DNA from: Klebsiella pneumoniae | Lineage (GTDB): Bacteria > Myxococcota_A > UBA796 > SXON01 | Assembly: GCA_945861635.1 (NCBI GenBank) | Contig: CAMAWH010000044.1 | Location: 1-41,522 of the forward strand | DNA: 41,522 nucleotides | Reading direction: 5' to 3' | Shown here: in pieces, positions 31,543 through 39,461 of the stretch | Position numbering within the stretch: position 1 is the first letter of the stretch | How the letters are laid out: each line of letters opens with the position of its first letter | Notes under the pieces: model-generated | Seen by the model: only the letters and a program-made list of their open reading frames with translations | What the model was told of the DNA's origin: nothing | Database searches by the model: none | Made by a program: the position numbers and the translations under genes

Positions 31543-32216
31543 CGTGCCCTCGCCGAAGCGGACGCGCCGCGGGTGAGCCGACCCCCCTCAAACCGGATGC
31601 GCCGGTACGGAAACCTGTCCATGAGGCCGACGTCATGGGTTGCGACGAGCACGGTGGTGCCGCGCAGGTTGATCGCCTGCAGAATCTCGATGACCTCGAC
31701 CGCCATTGCGCCATCCAGGTTTCCCGTCGGTTCGTCGGCGAGGAGCATGGCAGGGTCGTTGACGATGGCGCGAGCGATGGCGACGCGCTGTTTCTCTCCC
31801 CCGGAAAGCACGCCGGCAAGGGCGTCCTCTCTCCCCTTCAGGCCCACGATGTTCAGCACAGCGGGAACGCGCCTCCGCACCTGATCGCGCGGGGCATCGA
31901 TGACTTCGAGCGCCAGGGCGACATTCTCACCGACGGTTCGCTGGGGGAGTAGCTTGAAGTCCTGAAAGATTATGCCGATGTTCCGCCGCAACGCCGGCAA
32001 GCGGGCGCGCGGGAGCTTGGACACGTCGGCGCCGCCGATGAGCATTTTTCCGCTCGACGGCCATTCGGCACCATAGAGCAGCTTGAGCAGCGTGGACTTT
32101 CCGGCGCCGGACGGCCCCGTGACATAGACGAATTCGCCCTTTTCGATGTGGAGCGACACGTCCTGCAGGGCGTCCCGATCGCCGTAGGTCTTGCCGACGT
32201 GGTAGAGGCGGATCAC
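31539..32216 (-). CDS. ftsE: Cell-division ATP-binding protein FtsE
   Basis: A 225-residue ABC ATPase. Walker A is GPSGAGKS (34-41), the Q-loop is IIFQDFKLLPQRTVGENVA, the signature is LSGGEKQRV and Walker B is MLLADEPTGNLD, followed by the switch His in VATHD. The QDFKLLP and TVGENVALALEV phrases distinguish FtsE from LolD-type ATPases. It starts at GTG 32216, 97 bases from the divergent nadD start, and is the first gene of the ftsE-ftsX-envC-ctpA unit. No strong Shine-Dalgarno is visible. ATP hydrolysis drives FtsX. Confidence 0.96.
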   Translation of the reverse strand: MIRLYHVGKTYGDRDALQDVSLHIEKGEFVYVTGPSGAGKSTLLKLLYGAEWPSSGKMLIGGADVSKLPRARLPALRRNIGIIFQDFKLLPQRTVGENVALALEVIDAPRDQVRRRVPAVLNIVGLKGREDALAGVLSGGEKQRVAIARAIVNDPAMLLADEPTGNLDGAMAVEVIEILQAINLRGTTVLVATHDVGLMDRFPYRRIRFEGGRLTRGASASARAR

Positions 32217-32313
32217 GGGGACGCTACGTTATCACGGGGCGCGGCGAAGCCACGCGGCGGCCCACCCAACAACCCACACGATGCGCGCACGGCGATGCTG
32301 GCAGGAGGGCTCG

Positions 32314-32847
32314 GTGAGAGTCGCAGTCTTCGGTGGCAGCTTCAATCCCCCCCACGTCGGCCACGCGATGGTGGCGGCGTGGCTGCGCTGGGCCGACCGG
32401 GTCGACGAGGTTTGGCTGTTGCCCGCGTTTCGGCACGCGTTTGATAAATCACTTGCGCCGTTCGACGTGCGCGTGCGTGCCTGTGAAGCGCTTTCTACCG
32501 TATTGGGCGTCGGCTTCCGCGTGGAGACGATTGAATCTACGCTCCCGACGCCGTCTTACACCGTGCGGACGCTGGATGCGCTTGCGGCCCGCCACCCGGA
32601 GCATCGGTTTCGGTTCGTCGTTGGCGCGGATGTCCTTCCGCAACTGCCGCAATGGCGGGAGTGGGCGCGCGTTGCAGAGCAGTATGCTCCCATCGTCGTC
32701 GGTCGCGGCGCGGTTGCGGTGGATGGCGCGCCGACCTTTCCGGAGGTGTCGAGCACGGAGGTTCGCCGTCGCATCGCGGCCGGGGAGCCCGTCGATCATC
32801 TGGTGCCCGCCGCCGTTTTGGCGGCCGTTGGTGACGCGTGGCGGTAG
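32314..32847 (+). CDS. nadD: Nicotinate-nucleotide adenylyltransferase
   Basis: This 177-residue enzyme makes nicotinate adenine dinucleotide from nicotinate mononucleotide and ATP in NAD synthesis. The nucleotidyltransferase signature GGSFNPPHVGH is at 7-17 (HxGH at 14-17). The second motif SSTEVRRRI near residue 148 contacts the ATP phosphates. GTG 32314 is chosen over the ATG at 32281 because AGGAGGG lies four bases upstream and because the fold begins there (VRVAVFGGSF). The rsfS gene that often follows nadD is absent; a gene on the other strand comes next. Confidence 0.95.
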   Translation: MRVAVFGGSFNPPHVGHAMVAAWLRWADRVDEVWLLPAFRHAFDKSLAPFDVRVRACEALSTVLGVGFRVETIESTLPTPSYTVRTLDALAARHPEHRFRFVVGADVLPQLPQWREWARVAEQYAPIVVGRGAVAVDGAPTFPEVSSTEVRRRIAAGEPVDHLVPAAVLAAVGDAWR

Positions 32848-32857
32848 CGGACCGGGT

Positions 32858-33340
32858 TCAGTCGGCGACGACGGAGAACTCCGTCCAGCCATCGCGCCCT
32901 TCCGCGAGATTTCCCGCCAAGTAGCTGCGGAGGCCCTGATTTGGCGGATCGAGAAGGCGAATCAGCAGGCGGGTGCCGTGGGGGACGTCGACCAGTTCGA
33001 TCCAGCGCGCCGCGAGCGCCAACCGCAGTCCGCTTGCTTGTTCCTGACCAAAACGCAAGCGCGTGACCAACGCCTCACCTGCGGCGCGCCGCGCATCGTC
33101 AAAATCTGGCATTTGCCAATGCGAATCCGCGCGAACGATCTCGCGTCCGACCAAGCCCAGCGCAAACGTTCCTTCCAGAAAAGCCCGCGCAATTTCCCGC
33201 TCCCGCCGGGCGACCAACGAGTAGTCCGCGCCCTCCGGCCTCGGCACCACGACGATTCCGCTGAAGAGATCGAGCGCCCGCTCCAGCCAGGAAGCCCGGT
33301 ACTCAGGGTGGTAGATGCGCAATCGGCTGGCCATTGTCAT
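32858..33340 (-). CDS. Unknown soluble protein of 160 residues
   Basis: The start at ATG 33340 has GAGG seven bases upstream; a longer frame to 33520 would run across the start of the divergent HAD gene. The product has no signal peptide or membrane segment. It is Arg- and Leu-rich (RLRIYHPEYRASWLERAL, ARREREIARAFLEG) with a mixed helix-strand pattern and ends EFSVVAD. I do not recognise it. It stands alone on the minus strand between nadD (convergent, ten bases away) and the HAD phosphatase (divergent, 57 bases). Codon use is like the neighbours. Confidence 0.7.
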   Translation of the reverse strand: MTMASRLRIYHPEYRASWLERALDLFSGIVVVPRPEGADYSLVARREREIARAFLEGTFALGLVGREIVRADSHWQMPDFDDARRAAGEALVTRLRFGQEQASGLRLALAARWIELVDVPHGTRLLIRLLDPPNQGLRSYLAGNLAEGRDGWTEFSVVAD

Positions 33341-33397
33341 TACTGTACCTCGACACCGGCGGGCCGCCGTGGTTTCCTGCAGCCGCGTGGAATTGGT

Positions 33398-34069
33398 GTG
33401 GATCTGATTCTCTTCGACATCGATGGGACTCTGCTCAAGACCGGCGGTGCGGGGAGAGAGGCGCTGGATAGTGCCTTTCTCGCTCGCCACGGGTGGGGTG
33501 ATGCCACGGAGGGCGTGCATATTGCCGGGAGTATTGATGACGTCATCGTGGCGGACGTCGCTTCACGGCAGGGCGTGGCGTGGCGCGAAGCGGACACGGC
33601 CCTGCTTAAGGCGAGCTATCTGCACGAGTTACGGTGGCGTTGCAACGAACCGGGACGCGCGCGCCAGTGCCCCGGCGTACGCGAGTTGCTCACGATCCTC
33701 CACGGCCGCGCGCACGTCGCGCTTCTCACCGGAAATTGGCGGGAGGGAGCCGCCATTAAACTGACGGCCGCCGGCCTCGGCGATGCCTTTCCGTGGGGCG
33801 TCTACAGCGAAGATGCGTCGAGTCGGAACGGCTTGGTGCCGATTGCGCGGAAACGGGCGGCGTCGATTGGGATTTCGTTCCGCGACATCGTCGTGATTGG
33901 GGATACGCCCGCCGACGTGGACTGCGCGCGGGCCGGCGGCGCGCGCGTAATCGCCGTGGAAACGGGCTTCGCGGAGCGCGGCGCGTTGGAGCGGAAACAA
34001 CCTGATCTACAGGTGCGCGATTTGGCCGACGGACTTGGCTGGATCCTGGCGATGGTCGCCGGGCGGTGA
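33398..34069 (+). CDS. HAD-superfamily hydrolase, phosphoglycolate phosphatase-like
   Basis: This 223-residue phosphatase has all HAD motifs: DIDGT (nucleophile D7 and acid D9), motif II LLTGN around 109, a motif III Lys/Arg in ARKRA, and motif IV VIGDTPADVDCARA. The helical cap lies between motifs I and II, as in type C1 enzymes such as Gph. The substrate cannot be told from sequence; phosphoglycolate or another small phosphomonoester is likely. GTG 33398 is used because it precedes the first strand by two residues; the ribosome site is weak. Its stop is 17 bases from the convergent stop of the kelch-like lipoprotein gene. Confidence 0.88.
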   Translation: MDLILFDIDGTLLKTGGAGREALDSAFLARHGWGDATEGVHIAGSIDDVIVADVASRQGVAWREADTALLKASYLHELRWRCNEPGRARQCPGVRELLTILHGRAHVALLTGNWREGAAIKLTAAGLGDAFPWGVYSEDASSRNGLVPIARKRAASIGISFRDIVVIGDTPADVDCARAGGARVIAVETGFAERGALERKQPDLQVRDLADGLGWILAMVAGR

Positions 34070-34086
34070 TCCGTCGTTAGGCGAAC

Positions 34087-35712
34087 CTACTCGTCGGAGG
34101 GGACGAACAGGGCGACTCCCGGCTGCGCTTCTCCAGACGTTGACGTGGCGCCGCCCTTTGTCACCCCGCCAACGACGAGGATCCCAAATTCATCGTCGAT
34201 GGCCGCCATGGGCGCTGACATTCGGTAAGGCAGCCCGGAGGCGTCCGAGTCGGCGTCACAGCCGTCGAGCATTGTGGAACTACCGGTGATGTCGATGATT
34301 TCGACGCAGGAATACGCGGACGTCGGAAACCGCGAGGGTCCATAGGTCGGTCCGCCGCCGAAAACGACCGCCCGGTGATCGTCCAGCGCGAACATGCGGT
34401 GCTGCGCACGGGCTAAAACGAGCAATCCGGCCCCCTGCCACGTCGTGGAGCCAGGTGCCAGGGTCCAGATGCCGCGCTCGGCGTTGGCCGTGTCGCCGAG
34501 GTCCAGAACAGCGGGGCTCGTGGCTCCGCCCGTCGCGACGACCGTGCCGTCGGCGAGCGTCGTCATCGCGAGGCCCGCGAGGGCGGGCAGGCCCGTGATG
34601 TCGGTGCGGCCGACCTCTCCCGTGAGGGTGATGATGTGGCAGCCGGATTCGCTGCGCCAATCGGCGAATCCATCCCCGCTCAGGTCACCGACGGCGGCGC
34701 CACCGCACAAGAGAGTGCCGGCCTCCCCGAGGTAGGCCATCGCGGCATCGATGGCGCCTACGTCGTCGAACGTGCTGACGCTGACAAACGCGTAGTCGCT
34801 GGCTCGGAAGATTTCGGCGCTATTCACGGCGCCCACCGAGCCGGCCGGCACCGACGCCCAGCCCCCCCATACGACGACCGAGCCCTGGTCGTTTTTCATC
34901 GCGATGTGTTCTGTGCGCGCTGTTGTCAGTTTGTCCCCGCTCGCGACCGCCGCCCACTCTCCGGAATCCGGGTCGTAATACTGCGCGTCCGGCGTGACGG
35001 TCGTGCCATCGTCGTACCCGGCCTTTGCGCTTCCGCCGGCGAGTAGCCAGTGTCCGTCGTGATCTCCGGTGGTCAGCTCCGTAAATGTGGCGCCCATTCG
35101 CGCGGTGATCAGCTCCTCACCCCCCGTCGGGTCCGTGTACGGCGGCAGGCTGCCACCTTCCTCCAGGTCGGCGTCATTCGTCGGGTTGGCGAGGTCCAGA
35201 ATGAAAAGGGAATCCTGCGCCTTCGTCAGTTTCTTCTTGTTGTTTGGACTGGATATTCCGCCGCCGACGATGAATCGCCCACCGCCGAGCGCCCCCAGAA
35301 TGCCCGCCGTGATGCCTTCGGCCAACGGCGGCAACCATCCGACGGCGCCGGTCGTCGCAACGTAGACGCGCGCGTCGACGGTTCCGGTGGTTGCGTTGAG
35401 CGGCGCCGTTCGGCCCCAACTCACCAGTTTCCCCCCTGCGTATCCTTCGACATCGATGACCGTGTCGGCGAGTACCGGTAGGCCCTCGGCGGGCAGGGTC
35501 TGCTCCGCTTCGGGCGCGCCGAGCGAAACGCGCTCCGGATCGCCCACGGCCGGTTGAAAGTAGAGGTCGAGGCGATCAAGCCCGTCGAACGGGCTCTGGT
35601 TCTGCGCAACTACGGGCGTCAGTCGCAGCGTGTAGTCGGCCATGGGGCCGGAATCTCCGCCGCCACCGCCGCTCTTGCCATCCGTGCAGGCCACCAGCAG
35701 TGAGAGGACCAT
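34087..35712 (-). CDS. Lipoprotein with kelch-like repeats
   Basis: The 541-residue product starts with a short signal and lipobox LVAC (Cys9), then a Gly/Ser linker. The body is beta-rich and repeats phrases such as TARTEHIAMKNDQGSVVVWGGW, TTLADGTVVATGGAT and ARAQHRMFALDDHRAVVFGGG, the pattern of kelch beta-propeller blades. It is probably anchored in the outer membrane and binds a protein or glycan partner. ATG 35712 is chosen for the lipobox distance; GTG 35730 is possible and would add six residues including an Arg. It shares a 34-base intergenic region with the divergent PgeF-type gene. Confidence 0.8.
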   Translation of the reverse strand: MVLSLLVACTDGKSGGGGGDSGPMADYTLRLTPVVAQNQSPFDGLDRLDLYFQPAVGDPERVSLGAPEAEQTLPAEGLPVLADTVIDVEGYAGGKLVSWGRTAPLNATTGTVDARVYVATTGAVGWLPPLAEGITAGILGALGGGRFIVGGGISSPNNKKKLTKAQDSLFILDLANPTNDADLEEGGSLPPYTDPTGGEELITARMGATFTELTTGDHDGHWLLAGGSAKAGYDDGTTVTPDAQYYDPDSGEWAAVASGDKLTTARTEHIAMKNDQGSVVVWGGWASVPAGSVGAVNSAEIFRASDYAFVSVSTFDDVGAIDAAMAYLGEAGTLLCGGAAVGDLSGDGFADWRSESGCHIITLTGEVGRTDITGLPALAGLAMTTLADGTVVATGGATSPAVLDLGDTANAERGIWTLAPGSTTWQGAGLLVLARAQHRMFALDDHRAVVFGGGPTYGPSRFPTSAYSCVEIIDITGSSTMLDGCDADSDASGLPYRMSAPMAAIDDEFGILVVGGVTKGGATSTSGEAQPGVALFVPSDE

Positions 35713-35746
35713 CGCCCGGCAAGGTAGCACGGTTAGGAGCGGGTGG

Positions 35747-36397
35747 ATGCTGCGTTCCCGCCTCCTCGACGACGTCGCGCACGGCTTCACCTCCCGCGCC
35801 GAAGGCGATCTTCGCGCCGGGAGGGAGGGCGAGGCGGCCGATTTGGTCAATCTTTTGGGGGGAGGGGGCCGGCTTTGCGTCGTGACGCAGGTGCATGGAG
35901 TAAGGGTTGTCGATGGTGGATCTGCCACGCTGACGGAAGAGGCGGATGCAATTGTTTCGACCCGCCCTGGCCTCGTGATTGCGGTACGCGTTGCCGACTG
36001 CGTGCCGATCGTGATGGCTGCGCCCGGGGCCGTAGCTGCCGTTCACGCGGGGTGGCGCGGCACGGCAGCCGACATCGCGCGCATCGGCTTGCGCGCGCTT
36101 TGTGACGCGGCGTCCTGCACGCCCGCGCAAGTCCGCGTCGCGATCGGTCCGTGCATTGGGCGCTGCTGCTACGAGGTAGGATCGGAGGTCGTCGAGGCGG
36201 TCGGTCGGGTCACACCGGGAATCGCCTGGCGGTCCGCGATGAACGTGGATCTCGGCGCCGCAAACGCGGAGATTCTTCGGGGGGAGGGCGCGCGCGTGGA
36301 GGCTCTCGACCTCTGCACCCGCTGTGACGCGCGGTTCTGGTCGCACCGTCGAGATGGGGCGCTCGCGGGTCGGCAGGTTGGAGCGATCCGCGCTTGA
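35747..36397 (+). CDS. pgeF: PgeF/YfiH-family purine nucleoside phosphorylase or laccase-like protein
   Basis: This 216-residue cytoplasmic enzyme belongs to the family once called DUF152. The three metal ligands are visible: H50 in TQVHG, C85 in VADCVPI and H100 in HAGWRG. The GPCIGRCCYEVG motif and a C-terminal CTRCD/FWSHRRDG segment complete the signature. Members are described as peptidoglycan-editing factors, multi-copper oxidases or purine nucleoside phosphorylases; which applies here cannot be told. ATG 35747 has AGGAG eight bases upstream. Its TGA overlaps the TTG start of the next gene (TTGA). Confidence 0.92.
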   Translation: MLRSRLLDDVAHGFTSRAEGDLRAGREGEAADLVNLLGGGGRLCVVTQVHGVRVVDGGSATLTEEADAIVSTRPGLVIAVRVADCVPIVMAAPGAVAAVHAGWRGTAADIARIGLRALCDAASCTPAQVRVAIGPCIGRCCYEVGSEVVEAVGRVTPGIAWRSAMNVDLGAANAEILRGEGARVEALDLCTRCDARFWSHRRDGALAGRQVGAIRA

Positions 36398-37452
36398 TCC
36401 GCTCGTTTTTGCCGTCGTGCGTACTGGCGCTGGTAGCGTGCAACCGCGGCGATCCTGCGCTCGACCGCTACGGCAAGGCGCTGCGTGCGTGGGAGGATGC
36501 GCAACTGGCTACCCAAAGGGGGGATGCGGCGACGGCCGTCGTCGCGATGGCCGAAGCGCGCATGGCGGACCCGGATAGTGTTCCGCTCGCGCTAGCGGAG
36601 GCGAAAGCCCTGGCAGACGCTGGGCGCACCGGTGAGGCGATTTCGGCGCTTGGCGTCGTGTTGCGCGCTAATTCTGCCGTGGGGGAGGCATGGTATAATC
36701 GCGCCGCGTACCGCGCTCGGACGGGAGAGATGGATGCGGCGGCGTCCGATTTGAAGGAGGCACTTCGATTAGGTGTTCGCACGCAGCTGGAGGCGGCGTC
36801 TGACCCGGATTTCGCGTCTGCGCTCGCTCACCCGGCGTTCGTGACCCTCCTGCCTCCCCAGCCCATCCTTGCGGATGCGTCGGGCCCGCCGGGAGCGGTA
36901 TTCGTCGGCGGGGACGTGGATATTCGCTTGCGGATCGTTGCACTCCCCGGGGCGCGCCTCACGGTTCAGCGCAAGGGCGTGGCGCCGAGTTGTCTACGCC
37001 TTTCCGCGATCGTGCAGAACGACGGCGCCGACGGCGTTCGGGAACTCACGCTGCGATTCGTCGGGGCGGAGGCTTGCGTCGGGACCATCGGCCCGTTTGT
37101 CGTTTCATCTGGCGTCGCTTCCGTGACGACGAACGACGTGATCATCGAGGTCGGCGCGGCCCCGGATTTCGTTGGGCAAAACGTTGGAATGATGCCGATC
37201 GACTTCCCCGTCCCGGCGATGTTCGCGGAAGAGGGCTGGAACGTCGGGCGAGTCCAAAACGTGGTCGTGGCGATGGGACGCGCGGATCAGCCGGTGAAGG
37301 GGAACGGACGGAAACCGGATGCGACGCTTGCATGGCGCGTCGGCGGAGATACGCGTGCGGCAGGCGGCCTGTGGATCGACGATGGGGCGATGACGGTGAC
37401 CGCGGAAGGGTGGTCAGGGAGTGTCCTGCCGGTCGATGAATCCGGCCCTTGA
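36394..37452 (+). CDS. TPR-containing lipoprotein of unknown function
   Basis: The product has 352 residues. The signal and lipobox LVAC (Cys16) are followed by about three TPRs (roughly 20-135; ALRAWEDAQLATQRGDAATAV, AWYNRAAYRARTGEMDAAASD). A beta-rich C-terminal domain of about 200 residues follows (VDIRLRIVALPGARLTVQRKG, VTTNDVIIEVGAAPDFVG) that I do not recognise. The start is TTG 36394, overlapping the upstream TGA, and places the lipobox correctly. The stop is three bases from the convergent stop of the membrane protein gene. Partner and role are unknown. Confidence 0.78.
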   Translation: MIRSFLPSCVLALVACNRGDPALDRYGKALRAWEDAQLATQRGDAATAVVAMAEARMADPDSVPLALAEAKALADAGRTGEAISALGVVLRANSAVGEAWYNRAAYRARTGEMDAAASDLKEALRLGVRTQLEAASDPDFASALAHPAFVTLLPPQPILADASGPPGAVFVGGDVDIRLRIVALPGARLTVQRKGVAPSCLRLSAIVQNDGADGVRELTLRFVGAEACVGTIGPFVVSSGVASVTTNDVIIEVGAAPDFVGQNVGMMPIDFPVPAMFAEEGWNVGRVQNVVVAMGRADQPVKGNGRKPDATLAWRVGGDTRAAGGLWIDDGAMTVTAEGWSGSVLPVDESGP

Positions 37453-37455
37453 TGC

Positions 37456-39423
37456 TCATCGTTTGCATAGTGCCCGAGCCGTTGCCGTCGCACGGACGGC
37501 CGCTTCGGCCTGCTGCCGTTCGGGTGCTGCGCGAAGCGCGGCGGCGATGAACGCGTCGCTCGTGGTCGGCGGCGCGTAAACGGCGCTCGCGGCGCGGCGC
37601 GCCTTGTCTTTCGCCTCGGGGGGCCAGTCTCGCGAAACATCAAGCCACGCATTTTGGGCTGCATCAAGCGCTTCCTTACATTTCATGCCTGCTTTCGGCC
37701 GGCTCGGCGGCACCGAAATCGGGACGGAATTGCCGACTGCGGCGGGCCACCGCGCCGGGTCCGCGACATCCTCGAACTCCAAGCGCTTGCCGTCCTCGCA
37801 TGTGGGGAGGGCGGGCGCGCATCCATCGAGCCCGACCAGGCACCGCGTTTCGGCGTCGACGTCCACCGTCCAGGCAGTCACGATCGAGGTCGGCGCGTGC
37901 GCGTACACCAACTCCCTTGCGATGGCGCGGTGCAGCCAGCGTTCGTTCGGCGCACGGGAGCGCACGGCGCCGAGGCGCGCTCGCAATACCTCCTCACTTG
38001 GTTGTTCCTGCGGTTTATCCGGATTCGCAAACACCCACGTCTCGGTGCACCCGGCGACCACCGGCCACCCGGCTTCCGCGAGCGTGTCGCGATACCGCCC
38101 CCACGCGCCGCTTTTCGGCTGCACGATGAGATAGCCCAGCCTGGATTTCAGGTACGACCATGGATTTATTCCTGGTTCGCGCCCGGCGATCACCCGATCC
38201 GTCAGGCCGAGCGGATCGATCACGGGTCCGTCGTGAAGGTAGCCGAAGAGGCCGACGTCGGTGAATGAAACCGCGTCGCGACCTCCATTTACGATGATCC
38301 ATGCGATGGGAAAGGCCATGCGCGCGCGGCGGCCGGCGTCCAGGTCAGGTAGCCAGCCGGACTTCCACGTTGCGCCTTCGTACGTCGGGGAGGTGAGGCG
38401 GTCGATGGTGAGGACGCGCGCAGCCGGCGCGATGGCCACCGCCGCAACCGAAACGATGGCCAAGCGCGGAATGCGCGAGAGCGCGGCGTCGGCCAACACC
38501 CCGAGCGCGGCGGCGGCAGCCGGCCACGCCGGCACAAGGAGGCGATAATTCATCATGAAATCGCCATCTTGCAGGACAACCGCTCCTATCCACACGGCGA
38601 AAATCAATCCGGGGAGCCCACGTGCATCACGACGGCAGACATCCCGAAACGCCCACGCCACCCCCGCGATGATCCCCGCCGACAACAGCGGGGACGGGTG
38701 GCGAAGCCAGTAGCCGAGGTAGAGAATTCCTCGCTCCGGGGGCCAGTTCGTCTTGACGTGGAACGTGTTTGGAAGGATTTCGCCGTACCAATACAGTTTC
38801 AGAGTGACCAACGCGGCGCCGCTCACGATGACGGTGGCAAGCGCACGCGCGACCTTCCGGTCAAACTGAGGGCGTAGCAGGTGAAACATCCCGATTGTGA
38901 TCGCGACCAGTGCGGCATCCGGACGCATCCAAGGCGCGAGCGCCATGCCGACGCTCGCCGCCACGCCACCCACCTCGCGCTCGCGGCGGTACATCGTCCA
39001 CCCCATCGTCACCAGCATCATCGCGGCCGGCGTTTCCATCCCCTGCATCGCCAGCGCTGGTGCCCACGGCACCAGCGTCAACGTCGCAAGTGAAACACCG
39101 CTTGCGACCATCGACAACCCCTCTGACCGGCACCACGACGCCAGCAGTGCGACGGTGACGACGCCGCACGCGACTCCGATTCCCTTCGCGGCGAGCAGCA
39201 TGTCCGCGCCGGAGAACGGCGCCATCACCAGAGCCCACCCGAGATTTGTAATGCCTTCGAGGTTTTCTCCTGGATTGAACACCATTCCGCGGCCCGTGGC
39301 AAAATTTCTCGCGTACCGAAACGTGATGTACGCGTCGTCGATCACACTCGACCACCACCACGCACAGTGCGCAAGGAAAGCCACCACGGCGACGGTCACG
39401 AGGGCGATGCGGCCGCGGTTCAT
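37456..39423 (-). CDS. Polytopic GT-C-like membrane glycosyltransferase
   Basis: The 655-residue product has about ten hydrophobic segments in its first 420 residues and a soluble C-terminal part of about 230. After the first segment comes DDAYITFRYARNFATGRGMVFNPGEN, with paired Asp (D29, D30). This acidic loop typifies GT-C enzymes that use polyprenyl-phosphate sugars, and the DDAYITFRY wording recalls mycobacterial arabinofuranosyltransferase-like proteins. Donor and acceptor are unknown. ATG 39423 is preferred to 39528, since the longer frame would cross into the divergent gene. The C-terminus has several Cys and a hydrophilic, probably periplasmic, domain. The DPM1-like enzyme at 27731 could make its donor; that is inference. 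Confidence 0.8.
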   Translation of the reverse strand: MNRGRIALVTVAVVAFLAHCAWWWSSVIDDAYITFRYARNFATGRGMVFNPGENLEGITNLGWALVMAPFSGADMLLAAKGIGVACGVVTVALLASWCRSEGLSMVASGVSLATLTLVPWAPALAMQGMETPAAMMLVTMGWTMYRREREVGGVAASVGMALAPWMRPDAALVAITIGMFHLLRPQFDRKVARALATVIVSGAALVTLKLYWYGEILPNTFHVKTNWPPERGILYLGYWLRHPSPLLSAGIIAGVAWAFRDVCRRDARGLPGLIFAVWIGAVVLQDGDFMMNYRLLVPAWPAAAAALGVLADAALSRIPRLAIVSVAAVAIAPAARVLTIDRLTSPTYEGATWKSGWLPDLDAGRRARMAFPIAWIIVNGGRDAVSFTDVGLFGYLHDGPVIDPLGLTDRVIAGREPGINPWSYLKSRLGYLIVQPKSGAWGRYRDTLAEAGWPVVAGCTETWVFANPDKPQEQPSEEVLRARLGAVRSRAPNERWLHRAIARELVYAHAPTSIVTAWTVDVDAETRCLVGLDGCAPALPTCEDGKRLEFEDVADPARWPAAVGNSVPISVPPSRPKAGMKCKEALDAAQNAWLDVSRDWPPEAKDKARRAASAVYAPPTTSDAFIAAALRAAPERQQAEAAVRATATARALCKR

Positions 39424-39461
39424 CCTCGCTCGTCTATCTCCTGATCGGCTACGATCATCGG

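Noticed and set aside
32333..34069. A 578-codon frame spanning nadD and the HAD gene
   Set aside because: Only the part from 33398 shows HAD motifs. The upstream part is an alternate frame of nadD and the antisense of the unknown gene.
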